DNA from: Monosporascus cannonballus
Lineage: Eukaryota > Ascomycota > Sordariomycetes > Xylariales
Direction of reading: 5' to 3'
Assembly: GCA_004154925.1 (NCBI GenBank)
Contig: QJNS01000079.1
Coordinates: 186,001-250,000 of the forward strand
Length of the DNA stretch: 64,000 bases
How positions within the stretch are numbered: position 1 is the stretch's first letter; each line of letters starts with the position of its first letter. The translations under genes and the position numbers were made by a program. The notes beneath the pieces are model-generated. The model did not search any database. It worked only from the letters and a program-made list of their open reading frames with translations, and had not been told where the DNA came from. Positions 38,301-50,415 of this stretch are shown in pieces.

Positions 38301-41300
38301 ATTCCGTAAAAAAATTACGTTCCCTTTTCAAAATAGCGTTAATAATACGGTCGTAATTTTTATTATATTTTAATATTATGTCTTAAAATTTTAGAAAATT
38401 TTTATAATATTAAAATATTTACGTTTTTCGAAATAACCCGTTACCTTTAATTTTAATATTATTAATTATTATTGCATTTTCGGCGTACTTTTAGCACTTT
38501 TTAAATAATATAAATTATTATTTATTTTTTTTATTAATTAAAACTTTCCTATAAATTTCCGGTTATTCCTTTTTTTTATAAATATATTTTATTTTTTACA
38601 CAAAAATATATCGGCCTTAATATTTAAACCGCTAGTACGGAATTCGACATAAAAATTAAAACGGAATAATTCCTTTAATTAAATTATTTGGCGTTCGTTT
38701 AACCTTTTAATAATTATAAAATATTTCAAATTTTTATGGTCGGTAATAATCTTAAATAAGGTTATTATATTACGTAATTCTATATTTTATGTTTTTAAAC
38801 AGTTTATTACTGTTAAAAATCCCTTATAATATATTTTATAATTAACTTTAATAAGGTTTAAATTTCTGAAATAATAAATGACCGGATATAATATTTTTAA
38901 TTTATTAACTTAGAATAAATAATTTACTTATATTACTTCTCAATAATTTACTTTTAATATTATAAATATTTCGGAATTTTATTACGCCAAAATTAATTCC
39001 GTTATAAAAGCGCCTTTAAAAGATTCGAATATTATTTTGTTTTTTTTCTTTAATAGAATAAAATTCTTTTCCGGGTTAAGGTTATTAACGGTACCGATAT
39101 ATCCGCATAATAGGTTATGAAATCGCAGTAAAGATTTGCGAACCCTTGGAAATTTCGGATTCCTTTAAATATTTTAAGAATTTGTTATTTTTTAATTACG
39201 CGTAGTTTTTCGGGATCTATTTATATCCTTTTTTCGGCGTCTATAATAACTCCAAAATATTTTGTCGTTTTTACGGTAAATTCGTACTTAAAAATATTTA
39301 AATTTAAATCCGCTTTTTTTAAGCGGCTTAAAATCTTTTTTATATTTTGCAAATAATGCTCCTTAAATCCGGAAAAAAATAAAGATATCGTTTATATACG
39401 TTAAGCAAAAAATGTCGAGGTACTTCCTTAGGACCCCGTTAACGTATCGTTAAAAAGTTGCAAAAACCCCGTATAAGCCGAACGGTATTACCAATTATTT
39501 ATATAAGCCAAAATGCATTCGGAATGCCGTTTTTTATTCGTTTCTTTTCTTAATCCTAATTTTATAAAACATTATTCGGACATTTATTTTCGTAAACCAC
39601 TTTGCATACAAATGATTTCAAAGTTTCCGAAATAAAAAATAAAAAAATAACGGTTTTTTCGGTTATTATATTTAACGCCTAATAATCGTAATAAAAACGT
39701 AACCCCTTTTTGGGTTTTTTCATAAATAGAATTAAAACCGTTACGGATAAATTATTAATGCAGATATCCCATTTATTTAAAAGTTTTGTAAGGGTTTTTT
39801 TTAAGCCTAACAGTTTCCCCTTAGTTATACCATATAAAGGCCCCCATAATATTAACATTTTTTCCCGTTTCGTTTTTACGTAATAAAATTATATAATTTA
39901 TTCCGGAATAAGGTGAAAACAAAGCGTTACTTAATTTTTTATTAAATAATTTCCCAAACCTTTTTAATTTTAACGGAAGTTTTTCGTTAATTTTCATTTC
40001 TTTTTAAACGTTAACGTCTTATTAATGTCGGCTAAAATAATTAAAAACAATTAAATTTCCTGTTTAATACTTTTAATCTTTTTTATCTTCCGAAATTCCG
40101 TCTTAATAACGGCAATTAAAATTTTTTTCGCCTTACGAATTATTCGTATGTTATTTTTTTAGGCTTCGTATTTTCTTTTGTAAACCTTTATACAACCTAT
40201 TGCATTTATTATTAAAAAATGCTTTTGCGTTACGTATACGACGTTGTAACGCTTTATCTAAGGTTTTCTTAAAATTAAGGGATAATTAAAGCTATTAATA
40301 ATATATATAAATATCCTAGTTTTGAAACCGTTAATATTTATCTTTATATATATTATCTTTTTAATTTCGTTTCGCCGTCGTCGGCGTTTTTTTTCGAATT
40401 TTTTTCAATCCGCGTAATTTTATTGGAATACGCGGTAACCGTAAATGTTTTACGAAAATTTTATTTATTATGGCAAAATATTTATATTTTTAATGAATTA
40501 AAGTTTTTATAACCCTTTTTTAATTAATGCAAATATCGATAGTAAATAAAATACCGTCCATATTTTATTTCGCAATTTTTATTTCGGCCTAAGTTATTTT
40601 TCGTTCTTAAACTCGCCGATATTTAAAAATTACTTTTTTCCCTTTTCGCTTTCAAATTCCGACCTTTTATTTTCGTACGCTTTTAACGAATTAATCCTTT
40701 TTTACGGTTTTTTTTATTAGTAAAAACGGGCAACGGTTCGCCCTATATTTAGAACGCCTATAACGTAAGCAAAGGCCCTTTATTTTACGGACGTTCCATT
40801 CTTTTTAAATTATTTATTGTACGTATTATTTCGGCACTAAGAGTAAAATTTAGGGTTTTTATTTTTGCCGTCCTACTGCCGAAATTCTCGTTATGCTTAT
40901 ATCTTTATTTAGGTTATTTTCTACTTAGTTATTACCGCCCGATTAAATTATTAGAAAATTATTCGTTTTTTCTTACCACGTTATTTTTTTAAAGCGTCTA
41001 GCGATTTCCATTACCTTATTTACCTATGTGTTATAACTTTTAAAAAGGTCCATTAGGATTAACACTTGGGTAAATCTTTTATTTAGTATTTTTTTTAAAA
41101 ACGTAAATTTCCTTTCCGTTAGCCAAATAATCCTTTTTGCCTTTATTAACGTGTTTTCGAATAAGGGATAAAATAAGGAAAATTTCGCGTTATCGGCTTA
41201 CTTTAAATTCCGAACACGTTCGGTTATCTTTTTTTTCCTATACCGATTATTATATTGTTTTTATAATATCTAAAGGAAACCGACGGGATTATAAGTATTA

Positions 41301-41945
41301 TTTCAATTTCCGGTAATATAATAAATAATAACCGTACGTTATATATTAACTTTAAGCTTTTTATATATGGCGTAAAATTGTTTACGAATTCCTTTTACCA
41401 AAATAACGTTTATTTCGAATTTGTAAATTATAAATACGGATTATCCGGGGAACTTTTTTTTGTCCCATCGAATTTCTCCGGCCAAAATAACGGCTTCCGC
41501 TTGGCTCCTGCTGTTAATTCGGTTCTTCGAACCATTTTTGCGAAATGGCCTAATTACGCTTCCGATCGTTATTAAGTCGAAAAAAAGTTAATATTTATAA
41601 GGGTTATCGCGTTCCGAATTTACAATTAAATAATAAACTTTTGCTAAATAATTAAACTATTTTTAAGCTTTTTAGCCGTTTATATTAACTCCTTATTTGC
41701 CTTATGTTATGCTTTTATATGCTTACGGAGCTAGGCTGCCTTTTTCTTATTTTTCTCGAATTAGTAATTTATATGTTACTTTATAGCTGCTATCGAGCTT
41801 ATTAAGATTTCCGTTATAACGCTAAATACCCTTTATAACTTTGGGTCGATAGGGGCCTTTTGTTAGGCCTTTTAAAGAACGTTCGAAAATCCTGATATTT
41901 AATCCTAAATGTTTTCTGCTTTGCTAAATAGTAAGCTAGAAAAAA
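35381..41945 (-). pseudogene. gag-pol relic of family B gypsy
   Basis: The RT active site reads YIND on the - strand at 39387-39398 in the context YLDIFCLTYINDIFIFF; the Asn is a RIP-mutated Asp of the usual YLDD or YIDD. Downstream frames show KKADLNLNI-like and YFGVIIDAEKG-like pieces typical of gypsy RT. Gag should lie toward 41900. No frame exceeds 100 codons. The open stretches 35850-36116, 36736-36987 and 41378-41575 are chance or shadow frames. Confidence 0.7.
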
Positions 41946-42132
41946 TGTAAAAGGTTTCACCTAAACGGTCTGCAATTAGTTACTAATAAAAATTTATTTT
42001 TTAGCTAAAAAAAAAGAAAAGAATGATGAAAATGTACTTATATGTGTTCGCATATAAAGCGCGGCGCTAGTGCTGCTTGGTACCGGCGTTTGTCCGGTGC
42101 TGTATAATAGGGCTCCATACAGCCCCATTACA
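41946..42132 (-). repeat. 5' LTR of family B element
   Basis: 187 bp. TGTAATGGGGC...CCTTTTACA on the - strand, with GCGCTTTATATGCG as a possible TATA region near the middle. Confidence 0.9.
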
Positions 42133-43089
42133 TATACGATTTATTACAAAAATTATTTTAAAAATAAATTAACATTCGTATTTAAATTTTGCCAAGGGCT
42201 AATAAAATAAATCGGTTTAAATCAGAAGTTATTTAGCGCATTTAAACGTGAAATATATAAATAAATAGAACGAATAAATCAAATATTAAAGGCTTACTTA
42301 CGATATTATATCAATTACGAACAGAATAATTAAATTAAAAAATTACTAATCGTATAACTAGCTTATAATACCAGTTATTACGAAAATATTAAAATAATAT
42401 TAATAAACGTAAATTTTGATTTTATTAAAAAGGTTTAGAGATAAATACGTAATAACGGTTTAATTAATATCAAAATAATCCTTATATTAAAATAATTGCG
42501 ATAAGTGTATTAAAAGATAAATATAAAACTAGAATTCGTACGAAATTAAAAAAGCAAATATTATAATCAATAAAGTTAAAAAAATTAATTTTAGACAAAA
42601 AAGAAGATGATTTTTTTCGTTACAAAAAGTATTTAAATAAAACGATTTAATTAAACATTCGATTTTAAATATATCGGGTCATATAAATCGTTAAAAGTAT
42701 TAAAAAATAATTACTAATTAGAATTTTTATCAAGAATTAAATTCCATTTAATTTTTTATCGTTTCTTATTAGAATTACCAACAAATATGATTAAAGTATA
42801 TACGGTATAAAACGATATGAAAATAAAAAACGAATTAATATACGAAAACAAAATCAATTTGCCTAGTACCTAATTAAATGGAAAATATACTCGGATTCCG
42901 AAAATATATAGGAACCAGCCAAAAATTTTATTAATATTTAACGCCCGTTAAAGGATTTTTACTAATAAAAACGGCCGCATTTTAATTTATAATTAACCAG
43001 TTAATAACCGGGATATCGGGTTAATCGGCCGCGGCCTGCATTAACGTAATAGTCGTTATAACGGCCTTTAATTATTTCTGCTTTTTTTT

Positions 43090-43560
43090 TTTGGAAACGT
43101 TCGAATTTTTTTTAGAATTTCTGCATCTTTAATACCTTAATAAAGCATTTCGATACCATCACGACGGAATAATCGCCTTTATTTTTGCAAACGATTTAGT
43201 CTATTGGCAGGCGTTCGTAACGTTTTGCAAACCTATTTTACTTTGCGTTTTAAATAATCTTTTTCGTTTAAAATTTTTTAAAATTTAATTTTTAAAAAAC
43301 CAAAAATATTATAGGAATTACCGTAATAAATATTACGCGCAAAACTTAAGGAACTTCGAATAACTTTGTATTTTGTACTTTTCTTTTTATAGCGAAAATA
43401 AAGGAAATATCTTAAAACTAAAACGTTTAATATGTTTTAAAATAATAAAAACATTAATATATTTACGAAAACGAAGTTTTCGTACGCGATTCAATATAAC
43501 GAATATAAAAAAAGGTTATATATTAGGATTAATAAATAAATAACTTAATTTTTAAGGGTA
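43090..43560 (-). pseudogene. antisense accessory gene remnant, gypsy copy 3
   Basis: On the - strand the coiled-coil end can be read (RLNRLQK, RRLFRRDGIEMLY, GIKDAEILKKI). It corresponds to RLIRFYRQKKFLYVKG of copy 5 and LRKQKALARSKG of copy 4. The cysteine-rich part toward 43560 is too damaged to read. Placement relative to chromodomain and LTR is as in the other copies. Confidence 0.45.
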
Positions 43561-43584
43561 GAAATTTTGGAAAAGGGAAAATTA

Positions 43585-43980
43585 TATTATAACTTAACGG
43601 TCTTGGCTTCCTTATGGACGGTAAAGCTTACGAAAAATATAAACCCCCATTATCGCCAAAAAATTACGTAACCGGTTTAAAAGTTTTAAGGCGCCAAGTA
43701 CTTTAAGTCCTTTAAGCCGGCAAAAGAGCTTAAAAGGCTTAACGGGCTTAAAAGTTTAAACCGCTTAAATACTTTAAGCCAAAATAAAAACATATATGCT
43801 TATTATTTCTATAATTTAAATAACTTCAGTTTGCAATAATAATTCGTTACTTAAGGAATTTTTGGTATTACGAGACGTAATATGTTATTATATTTATTGC
43901 TCAGATTTCCACGATATTCCTGCTAACATAAACCCTTACGACTAAGGATTAATAGTTGGTTAAACCCCCTAGCCGTCACA
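43585..43980 (+). repeat. 3' LTR of gypsy copy 3
   Basis: 396 bp, TATTATAACTTAACGG...AGCCGTCACA, same CTTTAAG-rich U3 as the left LTR. Confidence 0.9.
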
Positions 43981-44247
43981 GTTCGCCAAGGCTTTTAACA
44001 ATAAAACCACCAAGTTTTCCGCCGCCGAAATTCGTAACAGTTAATTAACTGCAGCCCTTAAAAAAGCGAAGCACAAAGTACGTAGGAAAATAAAGCCTAA
44101 GCCAAATAAGGATTTCGTAAAGATAATTTCGGTCAGGAAGGTGAAGGTAGAGCTGGAAGCCCCTGGAAAGGGAGGCTTTACCGTCATTCGGCGAAATCAA
44201 TAGCAAAACGAGCCTTCTGAAAGCGAAAAAAAGAGCGAGAAGGAAGC

Positions 44248-44410
44248 TGTCAGAGATAATGGACATCAGTTGTATATGTATTAATGACTAGTTGCAGGTG
44301 CTCTAGAACGCGCACTGCACTTTAAGGCGATCTAGTCCCGGAATATATATGTTCCGATCAAAGGGAATCTTCCGTATATGGGGTGCTAAAACATCCCCTA
44401 CTAACCAATA
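44248..44410 (-). repeat. 3' LTR of the Copia element
   Basis: 163 bp. The central part (GATCTAGTCCCG...ATGTTCCGATCAAAGGG) is identical or nearly so in the right LTR; ends differ by RIP-type changes. Confidence 0.88.
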
Positions 44411-47400
44411 TACCCCCTTAATACCTTAAAGCATTTACGGTATTAATTATTATAATTTCTAAAGCTATAACTATATACGTTATTTTTCTTCCAGTAATTA
44501 AAATTTCTTAATTAATTAGTTTTTTTTTAAAGTTTTCGCAAAACGCTTTTCCATTAGTTAATAGTTTTTATAATATCTATTAATTTTAATTATTTTTTTA
44601 AAATACTTAAAAAATCTACGTAATAAGGTTTTTGTTAAACCGTCGGTTAATATATTACCCGTAAGCGTATAATTTACGTTAATTAATATTATTTTATAAT
44701 TTATCGTAATTAATAATTATATATATTTATATATTATAATTTTAGTATTAATAAGGTAATATGGGTATTAATAAGCCGTATAATTTATTAATTATTATAT
44801 TATATGATTAACGGTTCTATATTTATAATAACGTTTAATTTTTCAATTAATTAAATATTAAATAAGGTTTTTTTTAATTTGCATAAGAAATCATCATTCC
44901 GTTTTTATTATAAAAATAATTACTATATTTTATTTATTTGCTTAGTATTTTATTTTTTTAAAATGATCTTATAACCTAAATTTAGGACTTTTTTAAATTC
45001 ATTATATTATTTGTTAAAAACGCGTTTTTTTTAAGTATTTAATAAAATATTACCCTCAAATAATAACGTTAATATTTGGGTTCCGATTTAATATAATATA
45101 AGTCTGTTAGCGGGTATATAATATACGTTATTAAAATTTAAATTAAATCGGGCAAATAAGGATATCGTAAAAAATATATTAAGTTTCATATTAACTATTG
45201 CGAAAAAAATAAAACCGAATTTTTTTAAATATTTAATAATATATCTTAAATTAAATTAAAATTCGGTAATGACTTAATATTAATTATCGGTATTGATAAA
45301 AAAATTATTTACATTTCTTTTAAATATTAAATTAATGAATTTATTTATAAAATCTGATTAAAATAATTAATGTTTCTTATTAAATTTATTTTTAATTATT
45401 TCGATATCGAAACATTACTATAAATCTTTATGCCTTATTAAAGTATACCGTTTTTATATTTATTAAATTAATAAATTATCAAAATTTTAATTTTTTCGTA
45501 ATATATTATAATAATATTATTTATAAAAAAATAGATACCGCTTTAATGAGTAAAATAATAAAGTTCGTAAAAAAAGGATTTAAATCTTAATTTTTCAAAT
45601 ATTTTAAAAAACTGTTTTTATTATAATAAAAATAATTCTCTTAATTTATATAATATTCTTTAATTAAAAAAATTTCATTTATTATAAATATTTTAAAGGT
45701 ATTTTTATTTCTATTCTGCAAAATAAATTAATGTTTATAAAAAGGTTTATAACGTTATATTACTTAAGTTTTAAATTAAATTTAACCATAATAATAATTT
45801 AAGCTTAAAATAACGTTTGAACCAAAATAGTTACAGATATATCGTTATAAACGGTTTTAAATTATTAATTACTGTATATAATAAAATAAGTCTTATATTT
45901 GTAAACTTAATTATATTTATTAAATTTATAAATATATATTTATGTATATTTGAAAACTTAATTTATTTTATTAAAAACCTAATTAATAACCTTTTAAGAT
46001 CATAATTCCTTATAATTTTATAAATACTTTTTTTGGAGTTTTATAAAATATTTTCTTAAACTTGTATATATTTAGTTTTTGTTAACTTTATAACAGTAAC
46101 GGTATATTACGCTTTTATGTCTGGTCCTATAACTTACATACTTTTTTATATATCAGAATATTATTATTTTTACAATTAAAAAATATATATATTTCGGGTA
46201 ATTAATTCCCTTAATTTCCGTAATTTACCGGCCTGTTATCGTACGTATTTATAAAAAAAAATTCCACGTATTATATTAAATATTATATTTTATAATTTAT
46301 ATTTATTTCGAATAAGGTTTTCTTAATACGGAACATATAAAGAATTTACGTTTATAATCCGTAAAATAGATTTATTGTTTAATATTATTTTGAATTAAAT
46401 AATATTAAAAAAACTTCAGATTATTTTTGTTTTTTCAGTAAACATAATAATTATAATAGTTATTAAAGTAAACGTTAATAACAGTAATAATTTAAAAAAT
46501 GGAAATAATTCGAATATAACGGTTATATAAGGATAATTAGTTTTTTACGAATAAATTTGATTTTTCTTGTTCCGTACGTATTTTATATCAATATTTTTTC
46601 AAAGTTATTTCTTTTGTTTAAGCGATAATGAAATTAGTTTACTTAAAAATTTTTTTCTTATATTTAAATTAAATAATTATCGTGTTAATTCAGTATTTTT
46701 ATTTATCAGAATAATGTTTATAATTTTTCTTTTATAATATACACAAGGTTATTTTTTAAAATTTTAATATTACTTAAAAAATGGCCTTTTCTTTAAGTTA
46801 TATATTGTTGAATAATAATAACCTTATTAATTAATACGTTCCAAATTTTATAAATATTTATAAATTAGTATTTGATAAAATGATTAATATATGTTTCAGG
46901 ATTTAATTTTTAAAAGCTTTAATATTTTTATAGCAGTAATTATTAGAACCTAAATTATATAACTATATATTCGTAAATAAGCTTGTTAAACCTTTTAGTT
47001 AAATATTATAATAGGGTTTAAGTATACTAAATAAATATAATAAATTGTATATAAACTTTACCAAAAACATACGCATATAAAAATACTGTTATATAAATAT
47101 ATTACTGCTATAAGGATATATATAATTTGAAACGAAAATCACTTAATGTTATTTTATATTATAATCGTTTTTTATAATTATATCTCTTAAACGTTTTATA
47201 TCCCCCTTTTAAATCTTTGTATAAAATATTCAAGGTTTAAATTTAATATTTAAAAAAAATAATTAAAATATATTTCGAAATTAATAATTTTTTAAAACTT
47301 CGTTATCGTATTCGAGTACTTATAAAAAAACCTGATTTTGGTGTTTTAGAATTTTTAAGAAATATCGAAATATTATAATTAATATATTTTATTTTCGATT

Positions 47401-49577
47401 CTTAAGCTAAATATCCCAAATAAAACCTGAACATCTATATATAATAAATATAATACATTGATATTTTTCAAGTTTTTTTAAAAATTTATAAAATTAATAA
47501 TGATTTTTTATCCTAATTACGATATTTATTTTTTTAGCTTACGCCGTATTAACCTTTTAACTTTCGTTTTATTATATATTTAATATTCAATTATTATAAA
47601 ACGTTTTAAGAAAGTTCCTTTTATATAAAACTGTAATTAAGTAATTATTTCGGGACCTAAATGGCTTTACTTTAGGAGCTATATAATATTATTACCGGTC
47701 CGGAATAATTTTGTTATTTACGAATTAACGTTTTGCTTATAAATAACCAAAATTATATAACGTATTCTTACGTTAACACTTTCGATAAAAAATAATTAAA
47801 CTTATTTATTAACGTAATAATTACCTAATTATATTTATTTCGAATAAAATTCTTAATTGTTTCGTTATTTTATTAATAACTCTTTTTTCGGAGTTACCGG
47901 AAAAATATTAGATTATATACGAAACTTTCGCAATATGTTACGTTATATAAACGTAATACTTTCGTACCGCTAAGGCTTCGAAAAATTATATTAACCTTTT
48001 TATATTCCTTAATCGAGATAAAGTTATTATTTACCTATATCCCGTTACCTTATACGATAAATTTAAAATTTAAAAATTTACTAATTAAATTAAGAATATA
48101 TATCGTAAACCTTAAATCCAAAATAATTCAATTCGATAGGGGATAAAATACGGAATTTATGGCGTTAGGTTAATTAATAATTAAAAAATATATTAGTATT
48201 ATTTATATTTTTTAACATAATTAATTTATTGTTTATATTATCAATTCTTCCATAGTTTTCGATAAGCGGTCAATTTTTTTCCTTCAAAGATTAATCGGCG
48301 AAAATGCGTCCTTAAAATTATATTCTTATTTTATCGTTAAAACGGAAACATTTTTAAGCAGTTTTACAAAATACATAATAACAATTAAATAATATATAGT
48401 AATTAATTAAATACGTTTTATAACAGGTATTTTATACGTTGAATTTTTAACGCTTTCGTTTATTACTCTTTTGGTCCGTATAGAAACTTTTACGGTTATT
48501 TCGTTTTGTCCTACGGCTTAAAATCCTTTCTTACGGTTAAAAATTAATATCTTTAAGATTTTTCTAATTAAAATCGTGCTAATTAAGGGAATTTGTAAGT
48601 ATTCCGTAAAACGTTAAAAACGCTACCTTAATATTTCGAAATATAACTATCGAATCAGCCATAATTTAATAATCCAGGAAATATATTTCCGCTTTTTAAA
48701 AATTAATCGTATCGTTATCGATTTCGGCGTTTTTTACTATTTAAAAGGTCATAATCCATATCCTAATTATAGGGGCTAATATTATATATAAATCGTTAAT
48801 CTATATAATCGTCGTTTTCGTTTTTGGAATATTATGTCGTTATCTTAAGGCTATAATCTTTTATAAATTTACGATTTATTCGTTTAACGTTTTGCTAAAT
48901 TTCAAAATTTACTTTAACGTTTTGCAATATTTTCGTTAAATTTTAATTAGGAATTTGCTATTATATACCTTGCCGGATTCGCCAAGGCTGGCATATCAAT
49001 TTTGTAAATTTCTTCTTAAAAAACCCATTTTTTAATTACAAAAAATACCAACTTTAAGACCTATTTCGTGAAGTTATTAATATTTCTAGGGAAAATATTA
49101 TACTTCCCATCCTTATAAATATACCCCGTAAAGTCCTAATTATAAACTTATTTATTTTCGGTCGTTATCTTTAAGGAATTTATTAAGTAATTCGTATTAT
49201 TAATTTTTTCGGTATTTTTTTAAAAAAATATAAGTATGGACGAAAAACCGCTTAAGGTATTAATTCGTATCGTATAACGGATTTGTTTCTTGAGGTAAAA
49301 GGCTATATTAAGTTTTATAAATCTAATAAATTATTAAAAGTTCTAATTAAAAGCGACAAAATTCAAAATATCGAACGCGGATATTTGAAATTAAAACTCG
49401 CCTTTAAAATCATCCCAATCCTTAGGTCCTTTATAAGTAACGGAAAAGGTTAACGGTATAATTACCATTATTATTATTAACGTATTTCGATAATTACAAT
49501 TAATATACAACTTATATCGTTTTAACAACAGTTAATAAATTAATATATGCCCTAATTAAACGAATAAAATTCTTAAT
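44411..49577 (-). pseudogene. gag-pol relic of the Copia element
   Basis: Very AT-rich with stops everywhere. The diagnostic piece is the C-terminal RNase H end on the - strand at about 44610-44680: VNYTLTGNILTDGLTKTLLRR, matching the Y-x-P-T-x-x-x-L-A-D-x-L-T-K-P-L signature of Copia polyproteins (TDGLTK at 44630-44647). Integrase and RT motifs could not be placed. The order of domains is inferred from the family. The + strand open stretch at 45817-46005 is chance. Confidence 0.65.
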
Positions 49578-49741
49578 TATCAGATATACGGGATATCAGT
49601 TATATATATATATTAATAATTAGTTATAAATGCTCTAAAACGCGCATTACATTTAAGGTGATCTAGTCCCGAAACATATATGTTCCGATCAAAGGGAATC
49701 TTCCGTATATGGGGTGCTAAAGCACCCCCAGCTAGCCGACA
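49578..49741 (-). repeat. 5' LTR of the Copia element
   Basis: 164 bp, TGTCGGCTAGCTGGGGGTGC...GTATATCTGATA on the - strand. Confidence 0.88.
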
Positions 49742-49922
49742 GAAGCGGATTGCATCGTTATACGTATGCGTTGATTTGGAATCAATTAATTAAGTGGTTG
49801 TTAAGATATTGTTATATATACGGAAAAGTTATGTTGGCGATGGCTTCAAAATTGGGTGGTGCGTAAAGGGGATGGGGCGTTGGTGGGGGGGTCGCCTTAT
49901 AGGTGGGTATTCTCTCGCCCTA

Positions 49923-50020
49923 GGGTTTATTTGTGGCGCAGCACCAGTAATAAATAGTTGCTGGCATTTATTTTCTAGGAATCCGGAGATCAGTGCTGGA
50001 AAATGTAAATTTTTCTTTAT
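49923..50020. other. unmutated spacer between hAT-like end and gypsy copy 4
   Basis: About 100 bp, GC-balanced (TTTGTGGCGCAGCACC...). If the hAT-like limits are right this is original flanking DNA, perhaps from downstream of the HNH gene. No feature is seen. Confidence 0.35.
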
Positions 50021-50415
50021 TGTGACAGCTTGGCGGTTTAACCAACTATCCAACCTATGTCGTACAGGTTTATGTTAGCAGGAGTATCGTAGGATTTTAA
50101 GTAATAAGAATAACTTCGTTACGTTTCGTAATGCCAAGGGTGTTTTAAATCACGAATTATTATTATAAGCTGGTATTATCTAAATTATGAAAATTAATAA
50201 GCATATATATTTTCCTTATTTTTCTCTTGATTATTTTTGATTCCCTATTCGGCGATAATTATAATTCCTTACGATTGCTATTGATCACAGGTGATTACTG
50301 GTAATTATTGGTGATTATTAGTTTGGCAATAATTATTTGTTATGTGACCTGGGAGGTGGTCCGTATTATCTTTGTTTAATCGTTTTTTGAGGCCGGAACT
50401 TGTTAAGTTATAATA
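50021..50415 (-). repeat. 3' LTR of gypsy copy 4
   Basis: 395 bp; + strand begins TGTGACAGCTTGGCGG. U3 has repeats of GGTGATTA/GGTAATTATTGG at 50290-50330. Confidence 0.85.

Larger units (their letters stand above)
35194..42132 (-). mobile_element. Ty3/gypsy element, family B, complete, RIPed
   Basis: 6939 bp, short 187-bp LTRs, perfect TSD TATAC at 35189-35193 and 42133-42137. It is unrelated in LTR sequence to family A. Transcription is leftward: a polypurine tract (GGGAAAGGTAAAGGGTAA on the - strand) lies directly against the left LTR, and RT motifs read on the - strand. Inserted in the integrase region of copy 3. Confidence 0.88.
30586..42960 (+). pseudogene. gag-pol relic of gypsy copy 3 (interrupted 35194-42132)
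   Basis: The first part runs from 30586 to 35193, and the 3' end of integrase plus chromodomain from 42138 to about 42960. The RT active site at 33799-33810 reads YFDN: the second Asp codon GAT became AAT by RIP. YLDIF precedes it as in copy 2. The chromodomain around 42856-42940 keeps YLIKW-like and DSEN-like words. It is the most damaged of the family A copies in the window. Confidence 0.75.
29765..43980 (+). mobile_element. Ty3/gypsy chromovirus, family A copy 3, with two insertions
   Basis: A perfect 5-bp TSD GTTCG lies at 29760-29764 and 43981-43985. LTR at the left 29765-30585 (interrupted) and right 43585-43980. Removing the solo LTR and the family B element leaves about 6.85 kb, the size of the other copies. 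It is inserted in the Fot1 transposase gene. Its own body is interrupted in the 3' half of pol. Confidence 0.9.
44248..49741 (-). mobile_element. Ty1/Copia element, complete, RIPed
   Basis: 5494 bp, LTRs of 163 and 164 bp, perfect TSD GAAGC at 44243-44247 and 49742-49746. On the - strand the LTR begins TGTCGGCTAGC and ends CTCTGACA. A purine-rich tract (AAGGTATTAAGGGGGTA on - strand) lies next to the left LTR, so this is the 3' end. Inserted near the stop codon of the Fot1 transposase. Confidence 0.85.
28372..49774 (+). pseudogene. Fot1-like DDE transposase, RIP-inactivated, in three pieces
   Basis: Pieces 28372-29764, 43986-44247 and 49747-49774 join in one frame of 561 codons without a single indel. 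The stops read as CAA/CAG/TGG changed by RIP. The CENP-B-like DNA-binding part (QLGYAPP-type segment) is degraded. Catalytic region: YNVNEIRIIKGIGKN, where the first Asp is now Asn (AAC at 28888-28890). The second Asp is intact in IDGHNNY (GAC 29233-29235). Third, in HVF-x-PFNICIF, it is Asn (AAC 29341-29343). Both losses are G to A, the RIP change. The basic C-tail (KKAKHKVRRKIKPKPN) is hardly mutated. Normally it would cut and paste the element at TA. Confidence 0.85.
28245..49897 (+). mobile_element. Fot1/pogo-type Tc1-mariner transposon, split by two retrotransposons
   Basis: 47-bp terminal inverted repeats at 28245-28291 and 49851-49897 (43 of 47 identical, beginning AGGCGACCCCCCCACC), flanked by TA at 28243-28244 and 49898-49899, the TA target of pogo elements. 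Taking out the gypsy (29765-43980) and the Copia element (44248-49741) with one TSD copy each leaves 1933 bp, the usual size of Fot1. The transposon lies in the right end of the hAT-like element. Confidence 0.88.
12351..49922 (-). mobile_element. outer hAT-like DNA transposon, shattered by nested elements
   Basis: Inverted ends TAGGGYGAGAGAAT at 12351-12364 and 49909-49922 fit the YARNG start of hAT elements. Subterminal GTGGGTGACCC/ACCCACGGG words occur at both ends, and an inverted match GTAGGWRTTTTTCAAAT...ACGAGTTACCTA lies at about 12573-12625 and 28145-28205. A - strand hAT-like transposase remnant lies at 15700-15960. With insertions removed the body is 12351-20033, 26819-28244 and 49898-49922, about 9.1 kb, long for hAT, so unrecognised insertions may remain. 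No 8-bp TSD is visible (TGACGGGC against GGGTTTAT), so the outer limits are less certain than those of the nested elements. Confidence 0.5.

Noticed and set aside
44045..44266. 73-codon - strand frame
   Set aside because: Antisense shadow of the Fot1 transposase tail; the + strand frame continues the transposase exactly and runs into the Copia LTR.
12343..49930. 8-bp target duplication for the hAT-like element
   Set aside because: TGACGGGC and GGGTTTAT do not match; the hAT assignment rests on ends and transposase motifs only.
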